In this document: piece after piece, positions 44,549 through 56,441 of the stretch
Layout: the number at the start of each line of letters is the position of its first letter
Numbering within the stretch: position 1 is the first letter of the stretch
Source of the DNA: Capra hircus
Lineage: Eukaryota > Chordata > Mammalia > Artiodactyla > Bovidae
Assembly (NCBI RefSeq): GCF_001704415.2
Contig: NC_030819.1
Coordinates: forward strand, 35,086,575-35,150,574
Direction: 5' to 3'
DNA: 64,000 nt
Notes under the pieces: generated by a model
The model's input: the letters and a program-made list of their open reading frames with translations, nothing else
Database searches by the model: none
What the model was told of the DNA's origin: nothing
Program-made: the position numbers and the translations under genes

Positions 44549-46811
44549 GTAAGTAATTTCTAGATGCTCTGTGGAACTTGCTAGCACTCAGGTGTGCTGA
44601 AAGCCAGGCCTCTCAGCAGGTCACTCTCCTTGGGTTCATGGTAAACACCTTCTTCTCCTCAGTTTTCCAGCTCCTTCTTCTCAAACGTGGTGTTCATGCC
44701 TCTGGTGATAAATCCAAAGACCTGTAGAAATGTCACTACTATACTCTGAGCCACATAAACCCTAAAGTATATAAAAGTGCTACCACAGGGTTACTGAGTC
44801 ATCACTGTTCTTGTGAAATTTGTTAAGGATAATGATGCTATTTTATATAAGAACTTTTTGTTTTCCCCTTCCAGGATTTAAGTCAAAGTATATTATTTGG
44901 AAATTAGAGATACTAAGACCTGTTTGTAACCATGTGATTGTCATATGCAGTTTGCTAAAGAGCATCTTCCATTAAACACCAGAAGCGAGGTTGGGTATCT
45001 GAGCACCCGGGTCAGAGATGCCCACTCTGCTGGTGTCCCCAGTTGCTGGTCTCACTGTCTCTTTCTGTGCCTGATATGTGTGGGAGCCTGTGCAGCAGGA
45101 CAATAAAGCTCTGCCTTATGGGGCTCCTGTTCTTATGGGGACAAATGTGACAAAGAGAGAGGGGTGGAGCTGACATCCTGGCTGCCTGCTTAAAGAGCTG
45201 GTGCCTCACAGTGGCCTGAGTAGGCATGAAGGTGGGGGCCATGCAAGTCACCTGGGGTAGGCAGGGTCTGAGGCAGGGGGTCCTAAGGAGGGAGCTGACC
45301 TGGCAGGTTGGAGGAACAACAGGAAGACCAGGTGTGTCTGGGGAGAGTGAGCAGGAGGGATGTGGAGGGAGCTGGTCTCTGAGCACTGGGCAGTGGGTGG
45401 AAGTGGGATGGAAGTCTTGGACAGTCCAGAGCAGAGGGGTGATATGGTCTGATGTGAGATTTAAAAGATTCCTTGCTATTCATCTGGTCCCATTTGCAGA
45501 AGGGAGAGGATGGCTGTCCTTTTGAAATTGTCAGCACTTGCTTGCAGAGTACAGTAGCAACCTTGTACCCACCAGTCGTTTCCTTCTGCATCTTACAGAT
45601 GTGAAGTGGAAAGTGGTAATTTCATTTAAAAGGTGCATGAATTTTGCCTTCCAAGTGAAATAACACAATGTATCCTGAATAATTTTCCAGTTCTGTGGTG
45701 TCAGATGGTACCCAAAGTCTTCACTGAGTTTCTCCCAGGGGCCATCTCAGGGGATAGGGTGAGAGGGGGTCCAGTGAGCGTCCTGGGTCTTCTTCCACCT
45801 GACTTGTCTTAACCAGAGCTGCCCTCATTTTGTGAATTTTTCATTTTAGGGTTTTTTTTAAATAATATTTTGTTTGCCACTGACTAAATCAGCTGCATCT
45901 TGTTTCATGGGGTGAGAAAATTGTGACAATATCTGCATATTACTTTATATGACTTTGTAAGGGAGGGAAACTGTGCAAGGATGTGTCACACATATTCAAA
46001 GAAAATGATTAGATTGGCTGTAGCTTAAACAGAGGCCTCATTTGGGGAAGCCTCGTTGGCTGCTTGTGGTTGGTTGTTCCTAAGTCTTTTTCTTGGATCT
46101 GGGTGCACTGATTGTGGCTTAGCTTTTGGTTTGCTGGCTGCCAAGGCATGAGCGCCACCCCAATCTCATGGCCTCCTTGTTTAGTTGCTTCAGCAGGTGG
46201 AATATTGAATTTTCAGTTGGGAACTTCCTGCATTTGTGGGGAAGCTGTACAATACTGTGAGGATGTAGCTCCTGGGTTCTCTGTCCAGGGCTGGTTCCTA
46301 CATGTCCTGTCCCAGCTAAGTGCATGATACTATGAAAATGACAGTGGTCAGTGAAGTTTTGATGAATGACTGTTACCTGTGTAGTTGTGTCAGTATTTTT
46401 CTTTCCTGGAATATCCTCCCCAATCAATGTTTTTAAAAATTCTGCTTCTCACATGAGGTGTCTCTCAGTTCTCGTGTTGTCTAAAAAGACAGTGCTGATC
46501 CTCCCACCCACCTCTGTACTTCTTGCTTCCCTAAGTGCCCACAGTAGTTATGTCAGTGGCCTCCATTCTTAACACATCATCACACATTTCTTTCATATCC
46601 CTCAGAACCTAACACAGGGTTTAGCAGAGAATAAAATGTTCTTTTCTGTGTAGAGTTGAACTGCATTAGATTTGTCAACCACAATGTCAGACCCAAGGAT
46701 CATTTTCTTAGGAAAATCATAATTTATGACAGTTAACTTTAGTTGATTAGTGTTCAGATTATATTACTATTATCTAGTGCAAATATATTCCTCTTAAATT
46801 CTTTATTTTAG
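44549..46811. other. Intron sequence, nothing assigned
   Basis: About 2.3 kb of unique-looking intron. Open frames near 45012-45591 and 46112-46427 lack domains and are not repeated in the mirror arm. No clear retroelement, unusual for this window. Confidence 0.5.
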
Positions 46812-46979
46812 GGCACAATAGTACAACGTGGGACTTACATTGGGCTCCTGAAATCTGGGGTAGATTTTGATTTCCTTTTAAAGAGGAATGAGCAAGAACC
46901 ATCTCCAGATTTGGAATCTTCTACCCTGAAGAATCAGTCCAGACCCTTGATGAGAGGTGCTGCTCCAGAGCTCCAAGAT
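46812..46979 (+). CDS. ABCC4: ABCC4-like exon: NBD1 end and linker
   Basis: A 168-nt exon, phase 0 at both ends. It encodes GTIVQRGTYIGLLKSGVDFD, then FLLKRNEQEPSPDLESS and a linker tail ending APELQD. It corresponds to the human GKMVQKGTYTEFLKSG segment and the regulatory-like linker between NBD1 and TMD2. Acceptor ATTTTAG ends at 46811 and donor GTGAGT begins at 46980. The linker is shorter than the human one: the stretch around the human FSESSVW region, which carries several Ser residues, has no counterpart. Linkers diverge fast, so this alone is not evidence against function. Confidence 0.9.
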
Positions 46980-48089
46980 GTGAGTTTCTCGTCCTGCAAC
47001 ATGCCGCTGTATGTCTGCTCTTGGTAGACCTATGGAACTTCAGTCTGTTCCACTTGTGACATCTTCATTTGTCCTAAAGTAGATCCTAAGAGTCCAAGGC
47101 CCTGTTCCATGGAACTGGTAGAGTTAGAAGAGCATGATGGGAGCAAGCCTGCTTATGGTTCTCCTTCGGGTGTAGAATGGAGGATCTTATGGGGATCAGT
47201 AGAGGGTGCACTGCTATGATTTCCTGGGTGTATGTGACTCACCGTGATATGTGAACTCTTTCATTTACTGTAGTTACATACTACTCACTGTGGTGGGCCT
47301 CAGCTTCCCTTATGCATCCAGAGGATTAATGTGAAGACCCCTTAGACTGAGTCCTGATGTTGCCACATTAAATCAGCTACTTTTCCTATATGTTGGAATG
47401 TTCTGGCACTGCAGGTGACTGATGGTAGTATTTTGCCTCATTGTCAGATGATTTAGGATGGATCAGAGGTAGCCTGTGCAAAGAACCTGACAAACAGCAG
47501 ACTTTGGAGTTAGTACCCATCTTCCTTTCTTATCTTTTAAGACTGAGAACCACGTCTAATTCACCTTGAATCCCAATGGTCAGGGTTTCAAGGAGGATTA
47601 GACATCATCAAGCTGAGGACATGCTGGGCTGCTGTGACTCTATAATGCATTCTAAGTCCTTCAGACAGAAATGCGGAAATGCACTAGATCTCCCTTAAAA
47701 ACATGCACAGGTATTCTTCAGTATCCAAACTCTGGATGATTCTGATAAGCATTTGGATTAATTCCTCAGTTTCGAAACTCAGGAATCACTTTCTGAAATT
47801 TGGGAATCAAATAGATTCAGATGATATGCTTGTCTCTTACTATCCAAACCCATTTTACTCAAATTCACCCTGTGACCTCAGTTTACTGTATTTAGCTAGT
47901 GTTTTGAACCACAAGTATGCTGTATGTTTCATGTTTCTATGATTGAGTGACACAAATTATCTAGAAGGATACTTAAGCTTCATATCATTTTGTGTATTAT
48001 TTTGGAACAAGCTTCTGCTGAGAGTCATGACTGACTTTAAGCAAAGCCACCCAACAGTGAATAAACTTGTACAAATGATACTTTCTTAT
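46980..48089. other. Intron sequence, nothing assigned
   Basis: Unique-looking intron; no recognised repeat or exon. Confidence 0.4.
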
Positions 48090-48310
48090 TTCTAACAGAT
48101 TCTTAGGAGCGGGATGGCTGGGTCTAAGCGTAAATACACACATGGTATGGCCAGATATTCCCACACTCCTCTCCATAGGAGATGGACCACCTTGCACTTC
48201 TACTTGTGTATGAGATGTATCTGTCTCCCCACAGCTTTGCTGTGGAGGGCTTTGTTGAACTTTTCACATTCAGGGGTTCTTTATTTAAAATTTTGTCTCT
48301 CACTGCCATT
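48090..48310 (-). mobile_element. Old L1 3' UTR fragment
   Basis: TTCTTAGGAGCGGGATGGCTGGGTCTAAG and, further on, GTCTCCCCACAGCTTTGC resemble the minus-strand L1 3' UTR. Diverged. It ends just before the polypyrimidine tract of the next exon. Confidence 0.5.
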
Positions 48311-48322
48311 TTTCCCTCCCAG

Positions 48323-48463
48323 ACTGAGAATATAGAGGTCACACTTCCTTTAGAGGACCATTTGGAAGGAAAAGTTGGTGTTAAGACCTACAACGATTAC
48401 TTCACAGCCGGTGCTCAATGGTTTAGCCTCATTTTCCTTATTTTAGCGAACATCGCAGCTCAG
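48323..48463 (+). CDS. ABCC4: ABCC4-like exon: linker end and TM7
   Basis: A 141-nt exon (47 codons, phase 0/0) encoding TENIEVTLPLEDHLEGKVGV, then KTYNDYFTAGAQWF and the hydrophobic SLIFLILANIAAQ, the start of TM7. The EGKVG and YF-AGA blocks are diagnostic of MRP4-type proteins. Acceptor CCCTCCCAG ends at 48322; donor GTAAAT begins at 48464, a weaker donor than the others. No disruption. It follows the linker exon in phase. Confidence 0.93.
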
Positions 48464-49262
48464 GTAAATAAGGACATTTATTTTGGTGTGTGCCCTCAAC
48501 TTGGTATTTACATATTTATACTGTATTTATGTTATCATTATTTTTAATATGTATATGAAAATTTTTATCTCAGAGAACTGGCTCATGCAGTTGTGGGATC
48601 TAGCTGGCTGAATGTGAAATGAGAAAGGCAGGCCTGAAGGCTGGAACTTCAGGCAGAAGCTGACCCTGCTATCTTGAGGCAGAATTTCTTCTTCCTCCAA
48701 GAAGCCTCAGGTTTTGCTCTTAGGGCCTTTGAGTGACTGGATGAGGCCACCACAGTGTTGAGTGTGATCTCCTCTACTGAAGTTCTGATGATGGATGTGA
48801 GCCACATCCACAAAATACCTTCACGGCAACATCTAGACAAGTGTTTGGTTGAATCATTGGACACTGGCCTGCCCAAGCTGACACAGACAGCTGACCATCA
48901 CAGTACCTGTCAAATGTTTTTTTCTTGGAAAAATCCCCACGTTCGGACTATGATTACTGCATTTGGCAGTTCACTTGTGTTTACTTTGAAATACGTTATC
49001 TGTGGGGAGCAAACTAAGTGAAGCTTATCGGTATTATGTACATGATAGAGAACTTCCAGGGAAAAAAGAATATCTTTTAAAGAGTTTAAAATGTAAGATG
49101 CCCTCCCCTGACCTGTAGCCATCTGAGGTGTGGGGATTGGCACAGACCTGGGCTGAAAGGACCATCTCTTGTTTTCTGGAGCCTTTCCATCCCCCAGCCT
49201 GGTGAGCGGGGTGTGAGGCTCAGTGATGCCAGTGTGTGAGTGACTGTTGTTTCCTGCTCCAG
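48464..49262. other. Intron sequence, nothing assigned
   Basis: Unique-looking intron. Open frames near 48649-49344 in both strands have no domain support. Confidence 0.4.
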
Positions 49263-49300
49263 GTTGCCTACGTCCTGCAGGACTGGTGGCTTGCATACTG
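49263..49300 (+). CDS. ABCC4: ABCC4-like micro-exon: TM7 end
   Basis: Only 38 nt, coding VAYVLQDWWLAY and two bases of a Trp codon. Human MRP4 has VAYVLQDWWLSYW at this point. Acceptor GCTCCAG ends at 49262; donor GTGAGT begins at 49301. Phase 0 in, phase 2 out. Too short to stand out as an open frame; supported by near-identity of the peptide, by both splice sites and by its correct place between its neighbours. Confidence 0.92.
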
Positions 49301-49691
49301 GTGAGTGATTCCTGATCTGACCCAAAGTGCTGTGAAATCTGCATGAAACCTCACTTTCCCACAGTCAGGGGGAGAAGGGAGGGGCTTGTTCAGCCTCCTC
49401 TTCTGACCCTCACATAGTTTCCCTGAAGAAAAAGTAAAGTTCCTGCTGGTGGAGAGTGACGCTCACATTGTCTCTCCCCAAGTCTGACCCTCAGCAGCTT
49501 CCTCATAGATGATTTTGAGAACTGAAGGTTGTGATTCAAGTTGAATCTTTATAAGGTAGATGGACACAGAGCCCTGTGAACTGGGAGCCATTTTTCTAGC
49601 ATAAAATACATTTCTCAAATTGAGATTTTTTTTTTTGTATTTGAATACATTCTGTCTGAAGCATAATATTTTTTTCTTCCCTGTTCCACAG
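49301..49691. other. Short intron
   Basis: 391-base intron, ending in a strong T-rich tract (49625-49684) before the acceptor. No repeats. Confidence 0.6.
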
Positions 49692-49786
49692 GGCGAATTT
49701 ACAAAGTGCCCTGTATTTTGGGGCATATGAAAGAGGAGAGACAGTTGTGATGCTTGATCTGAACTGGTATTTAGGCACCTATTCAG
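49692..49786 (+). CDS. ABCC4: ABCC4-like exon: extracellular loop between TM7 and TM8
   Basis: A 95-nt exon: one base completes Trp, then ANLQSALYFGAYERGETVVM and LDLNWYLGTYS, and one base opens a Gly codon. The end (LDLNWYLG-YS) matches human MRP4 closely, while the middle is unrelated in sequence. In human this loop holds two N-linked glycosylation sequons (Asn746 and Asn754); here there is no Asn-X-Ser/Thr at all. Acceptor TTCCACAG ends at 49691, donor GTAAAG begins at 49787. The next exon is nearly 12 kb away, across the retroelement cluster. Confidence 0.92.
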
Positions 49787-50199
49787 GTAAAGTTGTATTC
49801 TCCAGTCTATTATATGAAAGTCTGAGGTGCTTACAAGGAGCCTGTGTGAGCATCTAGGGCTTCCAGGCACAATTCAGTAATGTCTCAACAGATTTAAGAG
49901 TTTGATTTGCATTTGCTCTGTGAATTAACTAGAACAATTATCTTTAAAATCTAGGAGAAAGAAGTTGAATGGAGATTCTTGATTTATTGTGCACTGGATT
50001 TTGGTAGTTAAACCAGGATTGCACATTCAGAAAATCAGCCACTGTAAATACATGGCATTGTCTATTCTAATAGGTTGGTTTAGCTAAATCTTATATTGTT
50101 ATATGGATGGACAATGGGATTAGAAACAGATCCCTACTCTGTGGTTCAGATTGTTCCAGTTCTGTCTGAATAAGCTCTGGCTTTTATTGATTTTAGTTA
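49787..50199. other. Intron sequence, nothing assigned
   Basis: Start of the large intron; unique-looking. Confidence 0.4.
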
Positions 50200-50415
50200 A
50201 GCCGTTAGTTAAGTGGCTTGGTCAGTCGCGTCTGACTATTTGCGACCCCGTAGACTGTAGCCCACCAGGCTCCTCCGTCCATGGGATTCTCCAGGCAAGA
50301 GTACTGGAGTGGGTTGCCATTTCCTTCTCCAGGGGATCTTCCCGACCCAGGGATCAAACCCAGGTCTCCCGCATTGCAGGCAGACGCTTTAACCTCTGAG
50401 CCACCAGGGAAGCCA
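50200..50415 (-). repeat. Bov-tA SINE
   Basis: Full minus-strand copy from GTCAGTCGCGTCTGACTATT to CTCTGAGCCACCAGGGAAGCC. Well preserved with CpG sites left, so young. Confidence 0.93.
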
Positions 50416-50654
50416 TGCAGGTATGCAAAGTCCCCTTCACCACACAGCTCATCTCTTGGGCATCACTAATTACTTGAGAAGCTAAGGAGGGGGAATCCAG
50501 CATCTGGGGATAGATTCCTTCTCTTTCTTACCTTGAGTTCACAGTGTTATCTTATCTCCAGCTGTGTGATTAATTTAACGTGACTAATATTAACATAACT
50601 CACTGTATTCACAAGAGCTTAGAATATATATAATATTACATAGTGTTTAAAGGA
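50416..50654. other. Intron sequence, nothing assigned
   Basis: Short AT-rich unique stretch. Confidence 0.4.
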
Positions 50655-50850
50655 TGTCTTCATCTAAAATTTTAAATATCTTTTTATCCATTCATTTGTT
50701 GATAGACGTTTAGATTGCTACCATGTCCTGGCTATTATAAATATTTGCTACTATGAACATTGGGGCATAATAATAAATAATAATAATATTAATTAATTAA
50801 ATTTTAAGTTAAAAATAAAAATAATAAAATAATTTTATATTGGATTATAA
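50655..50850 (-). mobile_element. L1 3' UTR fragment, left of a Bov-A insertion
   Basis: CATTCATTTGTTGATAGACG and TGTCCTGGCTATTATAAATA are minus-strand L1. Followed by an AT-rich simple stretch of AATAATAAT units at 50768-50830. Confidence 0.6.
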
Positions 50851-50856
50851 ATGATT

Positions 50857-51050
50857 GAGCTTCACTGGTGGCTCAGATGGTAAAGAATCTGCCTACAGTG
50901 CAGGAAACCTGGGCTTGATCCCTGGAGAAGGGAATGGCATCCAACTCCAGTATTCTTGCCTGTGATATCCCATGGACTGAGGAGCCTGATGGGCTATGGT
51001 CCATAGGGTTGCAAAGAGTTGGACATGACTGAAGTGACTTAGCATGAACA
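50857..51050 (+). repeat. Bov-tA/Bov-A SINE
   Basis: GCTTCACTGGTGGCTCAGATGG head through CTCCAGTATTCTTGCCTG to GACATGACTGAAGTGACTTAG. A short deletion in the middle (no CTGGGTTGGGAAGATCC block). Confidence 0.88.
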
Positions 51051-51054
51051 CATA

Positions 51055-52112
51055 GATGTTTAACAATGTTGTGATTGTTTCAGGTGGACAGCAAAGACAC
51101 TCAGCCATACATATGTGTATTCATTCTCCTCCAAATCCCTTCCCCGCCCCCCATCCAGGCTACCATGTAACTGAGCAGAGTTCCCTGTGCTATACAGTAG
51201 GTTCTTATTGGTTACCCACTTTAAATACAGAAGAGTGTGCATGTTGATCCCAAATTCCCTAACTGTCTCTTCCCCCTTCTTCTTTCCCCTGACAACCATG
51301 ATTTCATTCTCTAAGTCTGTCAGTACATTTCTGTTACAGAAATACATTCATTTGTATAATCTCTTTTTAGATTCCACCTATAAGGGATGTTTTACAATAT
51401 TTCTCCTTCCCTGACTTACTTCATTCAGCTTGACAGTCTCTAGGCCCACCCATTTTGTGGCAAATGGCATTATTTCATTCTTTTTTAATGGCCGTGTAGT
51501 AGTCCATTGTATGTATGTACCACCTCTTTGTCCATTCCTGTCAATGGTTATTTAGGTTGCTTTCACATGTTAGCTGTTGTAAACAGTGCTGCAATGAACA
51601 CTGGGGTGCATATATCCCAGTATGTATCCATTTGGACCATGTTTTTCTCTGGGTATATGTCCAGAAGTGGGGCTCCTGAACTACCAGGGTCATATGGTAG
51701 TTCTATTTTTAGTTTGTAAAGAACCTCCATACTGTTCTCCATAGTAGTTATATCAATTTACATTCCCACCATAGTGCAAGAGGGTTCCCTTCTCTCTACA
51801 GCCTTTCCAGCATTTATTGTAAGATTTTTTGCTGATGGCCATTCTGATTGGTATGAGGTGATACCTCATTGTAGTTTTGATCTGCATTTCTCTAATAATT
51901 AGTGACACAGACTATTTTTTTCATGTTGACCATCTGTATGTTTTCTTTGGCAAACTATCTATTTATGTCTTCCACTCATGTTTTGATTGGATTGTTTGGT
52001 TTTTTGATATTGAACTGCATAAGCTGTTTGTATATTTTGAAGGTTAATCTTTTGTCAGTTGCTTAGTTTGCAGTTATTTTCTCCCATTCTGAGGATTGTC
52101 TTTTCGTCTCAT
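51055..52112 (-). mobile_element. L1 LINE 3' part
   Basis: Minus-strand L1: terminal region at 51055, CCCTGTGCTATACAGTAGG near 51184, the GGCCGTGTAGTAGTCCATTG block near 51492 (reverse of the conserved GGAATATTACTCAGCC) and the ORF2 end CTCCCATTCTGAGGATTGTC near 52080. Moderately diverged. Confidence 0.85.
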
Positions 52113-52600
52113 TTATGGTACTTATATATAATGGAATATTACTCAGCTGCAAAAAAAGAATGAAATTAGCTCATTTGTAGAGACATGGGTGGACCTAGAG
52201 TCTGTTATACAGAGTGAAGTAAGTCAGAAAGAAAAGCAAAAAAATGCATATATTAACACAGATATGTGAACTCTAGAAAAATGGTATGGATGAACCTAAT
52301 TGCAGGAATAGAGATAGTGATGCAGAGAACATAAGTATGGAAACATATCGGGGAGGTGTAGGAGATGAATGGACAGGTTAGGATTATACACTACCATACA
52401 CTAGATAGCGAGTGGGAACTTGCTGGATAGTACAGGGAACTCGGTACAGTGCTCTCTGAGGACATTGAGGGGTGGGACTGGTTGAGAGGGGGAGGTATAG
52501 GAGGAGGGGTTATATGTACATATTGCTGATTTACTTCCTTGTACAGAAACTAACACAACATTGTAAAGCAACTATACGCCAGTAAAAATAAATAAATAAA
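52113..52600 (+). mobile_element. L1 LINE 3' end, opposite orientation
   Basis: Begins at TAATGGAATATTACTCAGC, continues with GTTATACAGAGTGAAGTAAG and ends CATTGTAAAGCAACTATACG with an AATAAATAAATAA tail. Because the neighbouring minus-strand L1 already contains this region, the two are separate insertions or an inverted duplicate, not one 5'-inverted element. Confidence 0.85.
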
Positions 52601-53005
52601 TAACAATATCCCCACAGGAAACACTTGTATAAACTTTCTACAAAGAATGTGTTATATAAAAATCCACTCTTTGAAATTTGGTATTTATTTTATGAATCAC
52701 TTGCTAAGAAATCTAAATACGTTAGCTGTTTACCTTCTTAATTGATGGACTATGGGGGCTTAAAGGAAGAAGGAAAGGATTCTGTTATATATTCATATAG
52801 AGTAGTGGGCTAAGGCAAATGCTTGTTGATGGAATTCAGGAATCTGAGCAGGTTTCAGAGTTTAACACTGATGTGTCAGCTGAATGGAAAAACACTATGT
52901 GAAGGAATATTTATTACAAGGGTCATCACCCCTTTATTTACCATTGTGAGTTGAAGAGATGTTTGGAGGGCTATTTTCATTTTTATATGCTATCTTCATT
53001 TATAT
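52601..53005. other. Short unique intron segment
   Basis: About 400 bases; nothing recognised. It flanks the right arm's inner BovB. Confidence 0.45.
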
Positions 53006-56000
53006 CAGTTCAGTTCAGATCAAGTTGCTCAGTCGTGTCCGACTCGTTGCGACCTCATGTACTACAGCACACCAGGCTTCCCTGTCCATCACCAACTCCC
53101 AGAGTTTACTCAAACTCAATGTTCATTGAGTCAGTGATGCCATCCCACCATTTCATCCTCTGTCATCTCCTTCTCCTCCTGCCCTCAATCTTTCCTAGCA
53201 TCACGGTCTTTTCAAATGAGTCAGCTCTTTGCATCAGGTGGCCAGAGTATTGGAGTTTCAGCTTCAACATCAGTCCTTTCAATGAACATTCCAGACTTAT
53301 TTTCTTTAGGATGGACTGGTTGGATCTCCTTGCAGTCCAAGGGGCTCTCAAGAGTCTTCTCCAACATCATAGTTCAAAAGCATCAATTCTTCGGCCCTCA
53401 GCTTTCTTTATAGCTCAACTCTCACACCCATACATGACTACTGGAAAAACCATAGCCTTGACTAGACGGACCTTTGTTGGCAAAGAAATATCTCTGCTTT
53501 TTAATATACTGTCTAGATTGATTATAACTTTTCTTCCAAGGAGTAAACGTTCTTTTAATTTCATGGCTGCAATCACCATCTGCAGTGATTTTGGAGTCCC
53601 AAAAAATAAAGTCTGTCACTGTTTCCACTGTTTCCCCATCTATTTGCCATGAAGTGATGGGACCAGATCCCATGATCTTAGTTTTCTGAATGTTGAGCTT
53701 TAAGCCAAATTTTTCACTCTCCACTTTCACTTTCATCAAAGGCTCTTTAGTTCTTCATTTCTACAATAAGGGCAATGTCATCTGCATATCTGAGGTTATT
53801 GATATTTCTCCAAGCAATCTTTATTTCAGCTTGTACTTCATCCAGCCCAGCATTTCTCATGATGTACTCTGCATATAAGTTAAATAAGCATGATGACAAT
53901 ATACAGCCTTGACATACTCCTTTTCCTATTTGGAACCAGTCTGTTGTTCCACGTCCAGTTCTAACTGTTGCTTCTAATCTGCATACAGATATCTCAAGAG
54001 GCAGGTCAGGTGGTTTGGTATTCCCATCTCTTTCAGAATTTTCCACAGTTTATTGTGATCCACACAGTCAAAGGCTTTGGCATAGTCAATAAAGCAGAAA
54101 TAGAAGTTTTTCTGGAATTCTCTTTCTTTTTTGATGATCCAGCAAATGTTGGCAATTTGATCTCTGGTTCCTCTGCCTTTTCTAAAACCAGCTTGAACAT
54201 CTGGAAGTTCATGGTTCATGTATTGCTGAAGCCTGGCTTGGAGAATTTTGAGCATTACTTTGGTAGATGTGAGATGAGAGCAAATGTGCAGTAGTTTGAG
54301 CATTCATTTCCTTTCTGTGGGATTGAAATGAAAATTGACCTTTTCCAGTCCTGTGGCCACTGCTGAGTTTTCCACTTTTGCTGGCATATTGAGTGCAGCA
54401 CTTTCACAGTATCATCTTTTAGGATTTGAAATAACTCAACTGGATTTCCATTACCTCTGCTAGCTTTGTTCATAGTGATGCTTACTAAGGACCACTTGAC
54501 TTCACATTCCAGGATGTCTGGCTCTAGGTGAGAGATCATACCATCGTGATTATCTGGGTCGTGAAGATCTGTTTTTGTACAGTTCTTCTGTGTATTCTTG
54601 CCACCTCTTCATAATATCTTCTGCTTCTGTTTGGTCCATACCATTTCTGTCCTTTATTGTGCCCATCTTTGCATGAAATGTTCCTTTGGTATCTCTAATT
54701 TTCTTGAAGAGATCTCTAGTCTTTCCCATTCTATTGTTTTTCTCTATTTCTTTGCACTGATCACTGAGGAAGGCTTTTGTATATCTCCTTTCTATTCTTT
54801 GGAACTCTGCATTTAAATGGGTATATCTTTCCTTTTCTCCTTTGCTTTTTGCTTCTCTTCTTTTCACAGCTATTTTTAAGGCCTCCTCAGACAGCCATTT
54901 TTCTCTTTTGCATTTCTTTTTCTTGGGGAGGTCTTGCTCCCTGTCACCTGTACAGTGTCACGAGCTTCCATCCATAGTTCATCAGGCACTCTATCAGATC
55001 TAGTCCCTTAAATCTATTTCTCACTTCCACTGTATAATCATAAGGGATTTGATTTAGGTCATACCTGAATGGTCTAGTGGTTTTACCTACTTTCATGTCT
55101 GAATTTGGCAATAATAAATTCATGATCCTAGCCACAGTCAGCTCCCAGTCTTGTTTTTGCTGACTGTATAGAGTGTCTCCATCTTTGGCTGCAAAGAATA
55201 TAATCAATCTGAGTTTGATGCTGATCATCTGGTGATGTCCATGTGTAGAGTCTTCTCTTGTGTTGTTGGAAGAAGGTATTTGCTATGACCAGTGTATTCT
55301 CTTGGCAGAACACCAAGAGCCTTTGCCCTGCTTCATTCTGTACTCCAAGGCCAGATTTGCCTGTTACTCCAGGTGTTTCTTGACTTCCTAATTTTGCATT
55401 CCAGTCCCCTATAATGAAAAGGACATCTTTTTTGGGTGTTAATTCTAGAAGGTCCTGTAGGTCTTCATAGAACTGTTCAACTTCAGCTTCTTAAGCATTA
55501 CTGGTCAGAGCATAGACTTGGATTACCGTGATACTGAATGGTTTGCCTTGGAAATGAACAGAGATCATTCTGTGTTTTTTGAGATTGCATCCAAGTACTG
55601 GATTTTGGACTCTTTCGTTGAATATGATGGCTACTCCATTTCTTCTAATGGATTCCTGCACACAGTAGTAGATATAAAGTTCTTCTGAGTTACATTCACC
55701 CATTTTAGTTTGCTGATTCCTAAACTGTCAAATTTTAGGAATTCGATGGCATTCACTCTTGCCATCTCCTGTTTGATTGCTTCCAATTTGCCTGGATTCA
55801 TGGACCTAACAGTCCAGGTTCCTTTGCAATATTGCTCTTAACAGCATCAGACCTTGCTCCCATCACCAGTCACATCCACAACTGGGTGTTGTTTTTGCTT
55901 TGGCTCCATCTCTTCATTCTTTCTGGAGTTATTTCTCCACTGTTCTCTAGTAGCATATTGGGTACTTACCAACCTGGGGAGTTCATCTTTCAGTGTCCTA

Positions 56001-56441
56001 TCTTTTTGCCTTTTCATACTGTTCATGAGGTTCTCAAGGCTGGAATACTGAAGTGGTTTCCTGTTCCCTTCTCCAGTGGACCACATTTTGTCAGAACACT
56101 CCACCGTGACCCATCAGTCTTAGGTACTCCTACATGGCATGGCTCATAGTTTCATTGAGTTAGACAAGGCTGTGGTCCATGTAATTAGATTGGTTAGTTT
56201 TTTTGTGATTGTGGCTTTCAGTCTGTCTGCCCTCTGGTGGAGAAGGATAAGAAGCTTATGGAAGCTTCCTGATGGGAGAGACTGACTGAGGGGGCATACT
56301 GGGTCCTGTTCTGATGGGCAGGACTATGCTCAGTAAATCTTTAATCCAATTTTCTGTTGATGGGTGGAGCTGTGTTCCCTCCCTGCTACTTACCTTGGGC
56401 CAAACTATGGTGGAGGTAATAAAGATAAACTATGGTGGAGG
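53006..56441 (-). mobile_element. BovB LINE, near full length
   Basis: About 3.4 kb from the CAGTT repeat at 53006 back to the BovB 5' region (reverse of CCTCCACCATAGTTT at 56427-56441, with a second copy of that phrase at 56402-56416). It holds all parts of the protein: RT with YADD box at 53777-53788, RT N-terminus (54255-54867), endonuclease with GDWNA reverse near 55403-55418, and leader. Several frameshifts and a stop in the endonuclease (Ala-stop near 55491) make it inactive. Same insertion as 38207-41378 in the mirror arm. Confidence 0.94.

Noticed and set aside
44980..45600. Overlapping open frames of about 100-124 codons on both strands
   Set aside because: GC-rich intron composition explains them; neither strand gives a recognisable protein, and they are not conserved in the duplicated arms.
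51055..52600. A single L1 with a twin-primed 5' inversion
   Set aside because: The minus-strand part already contains the 3' UTR region that the plus-strand part repeats, so they cannot be two halves of one element.
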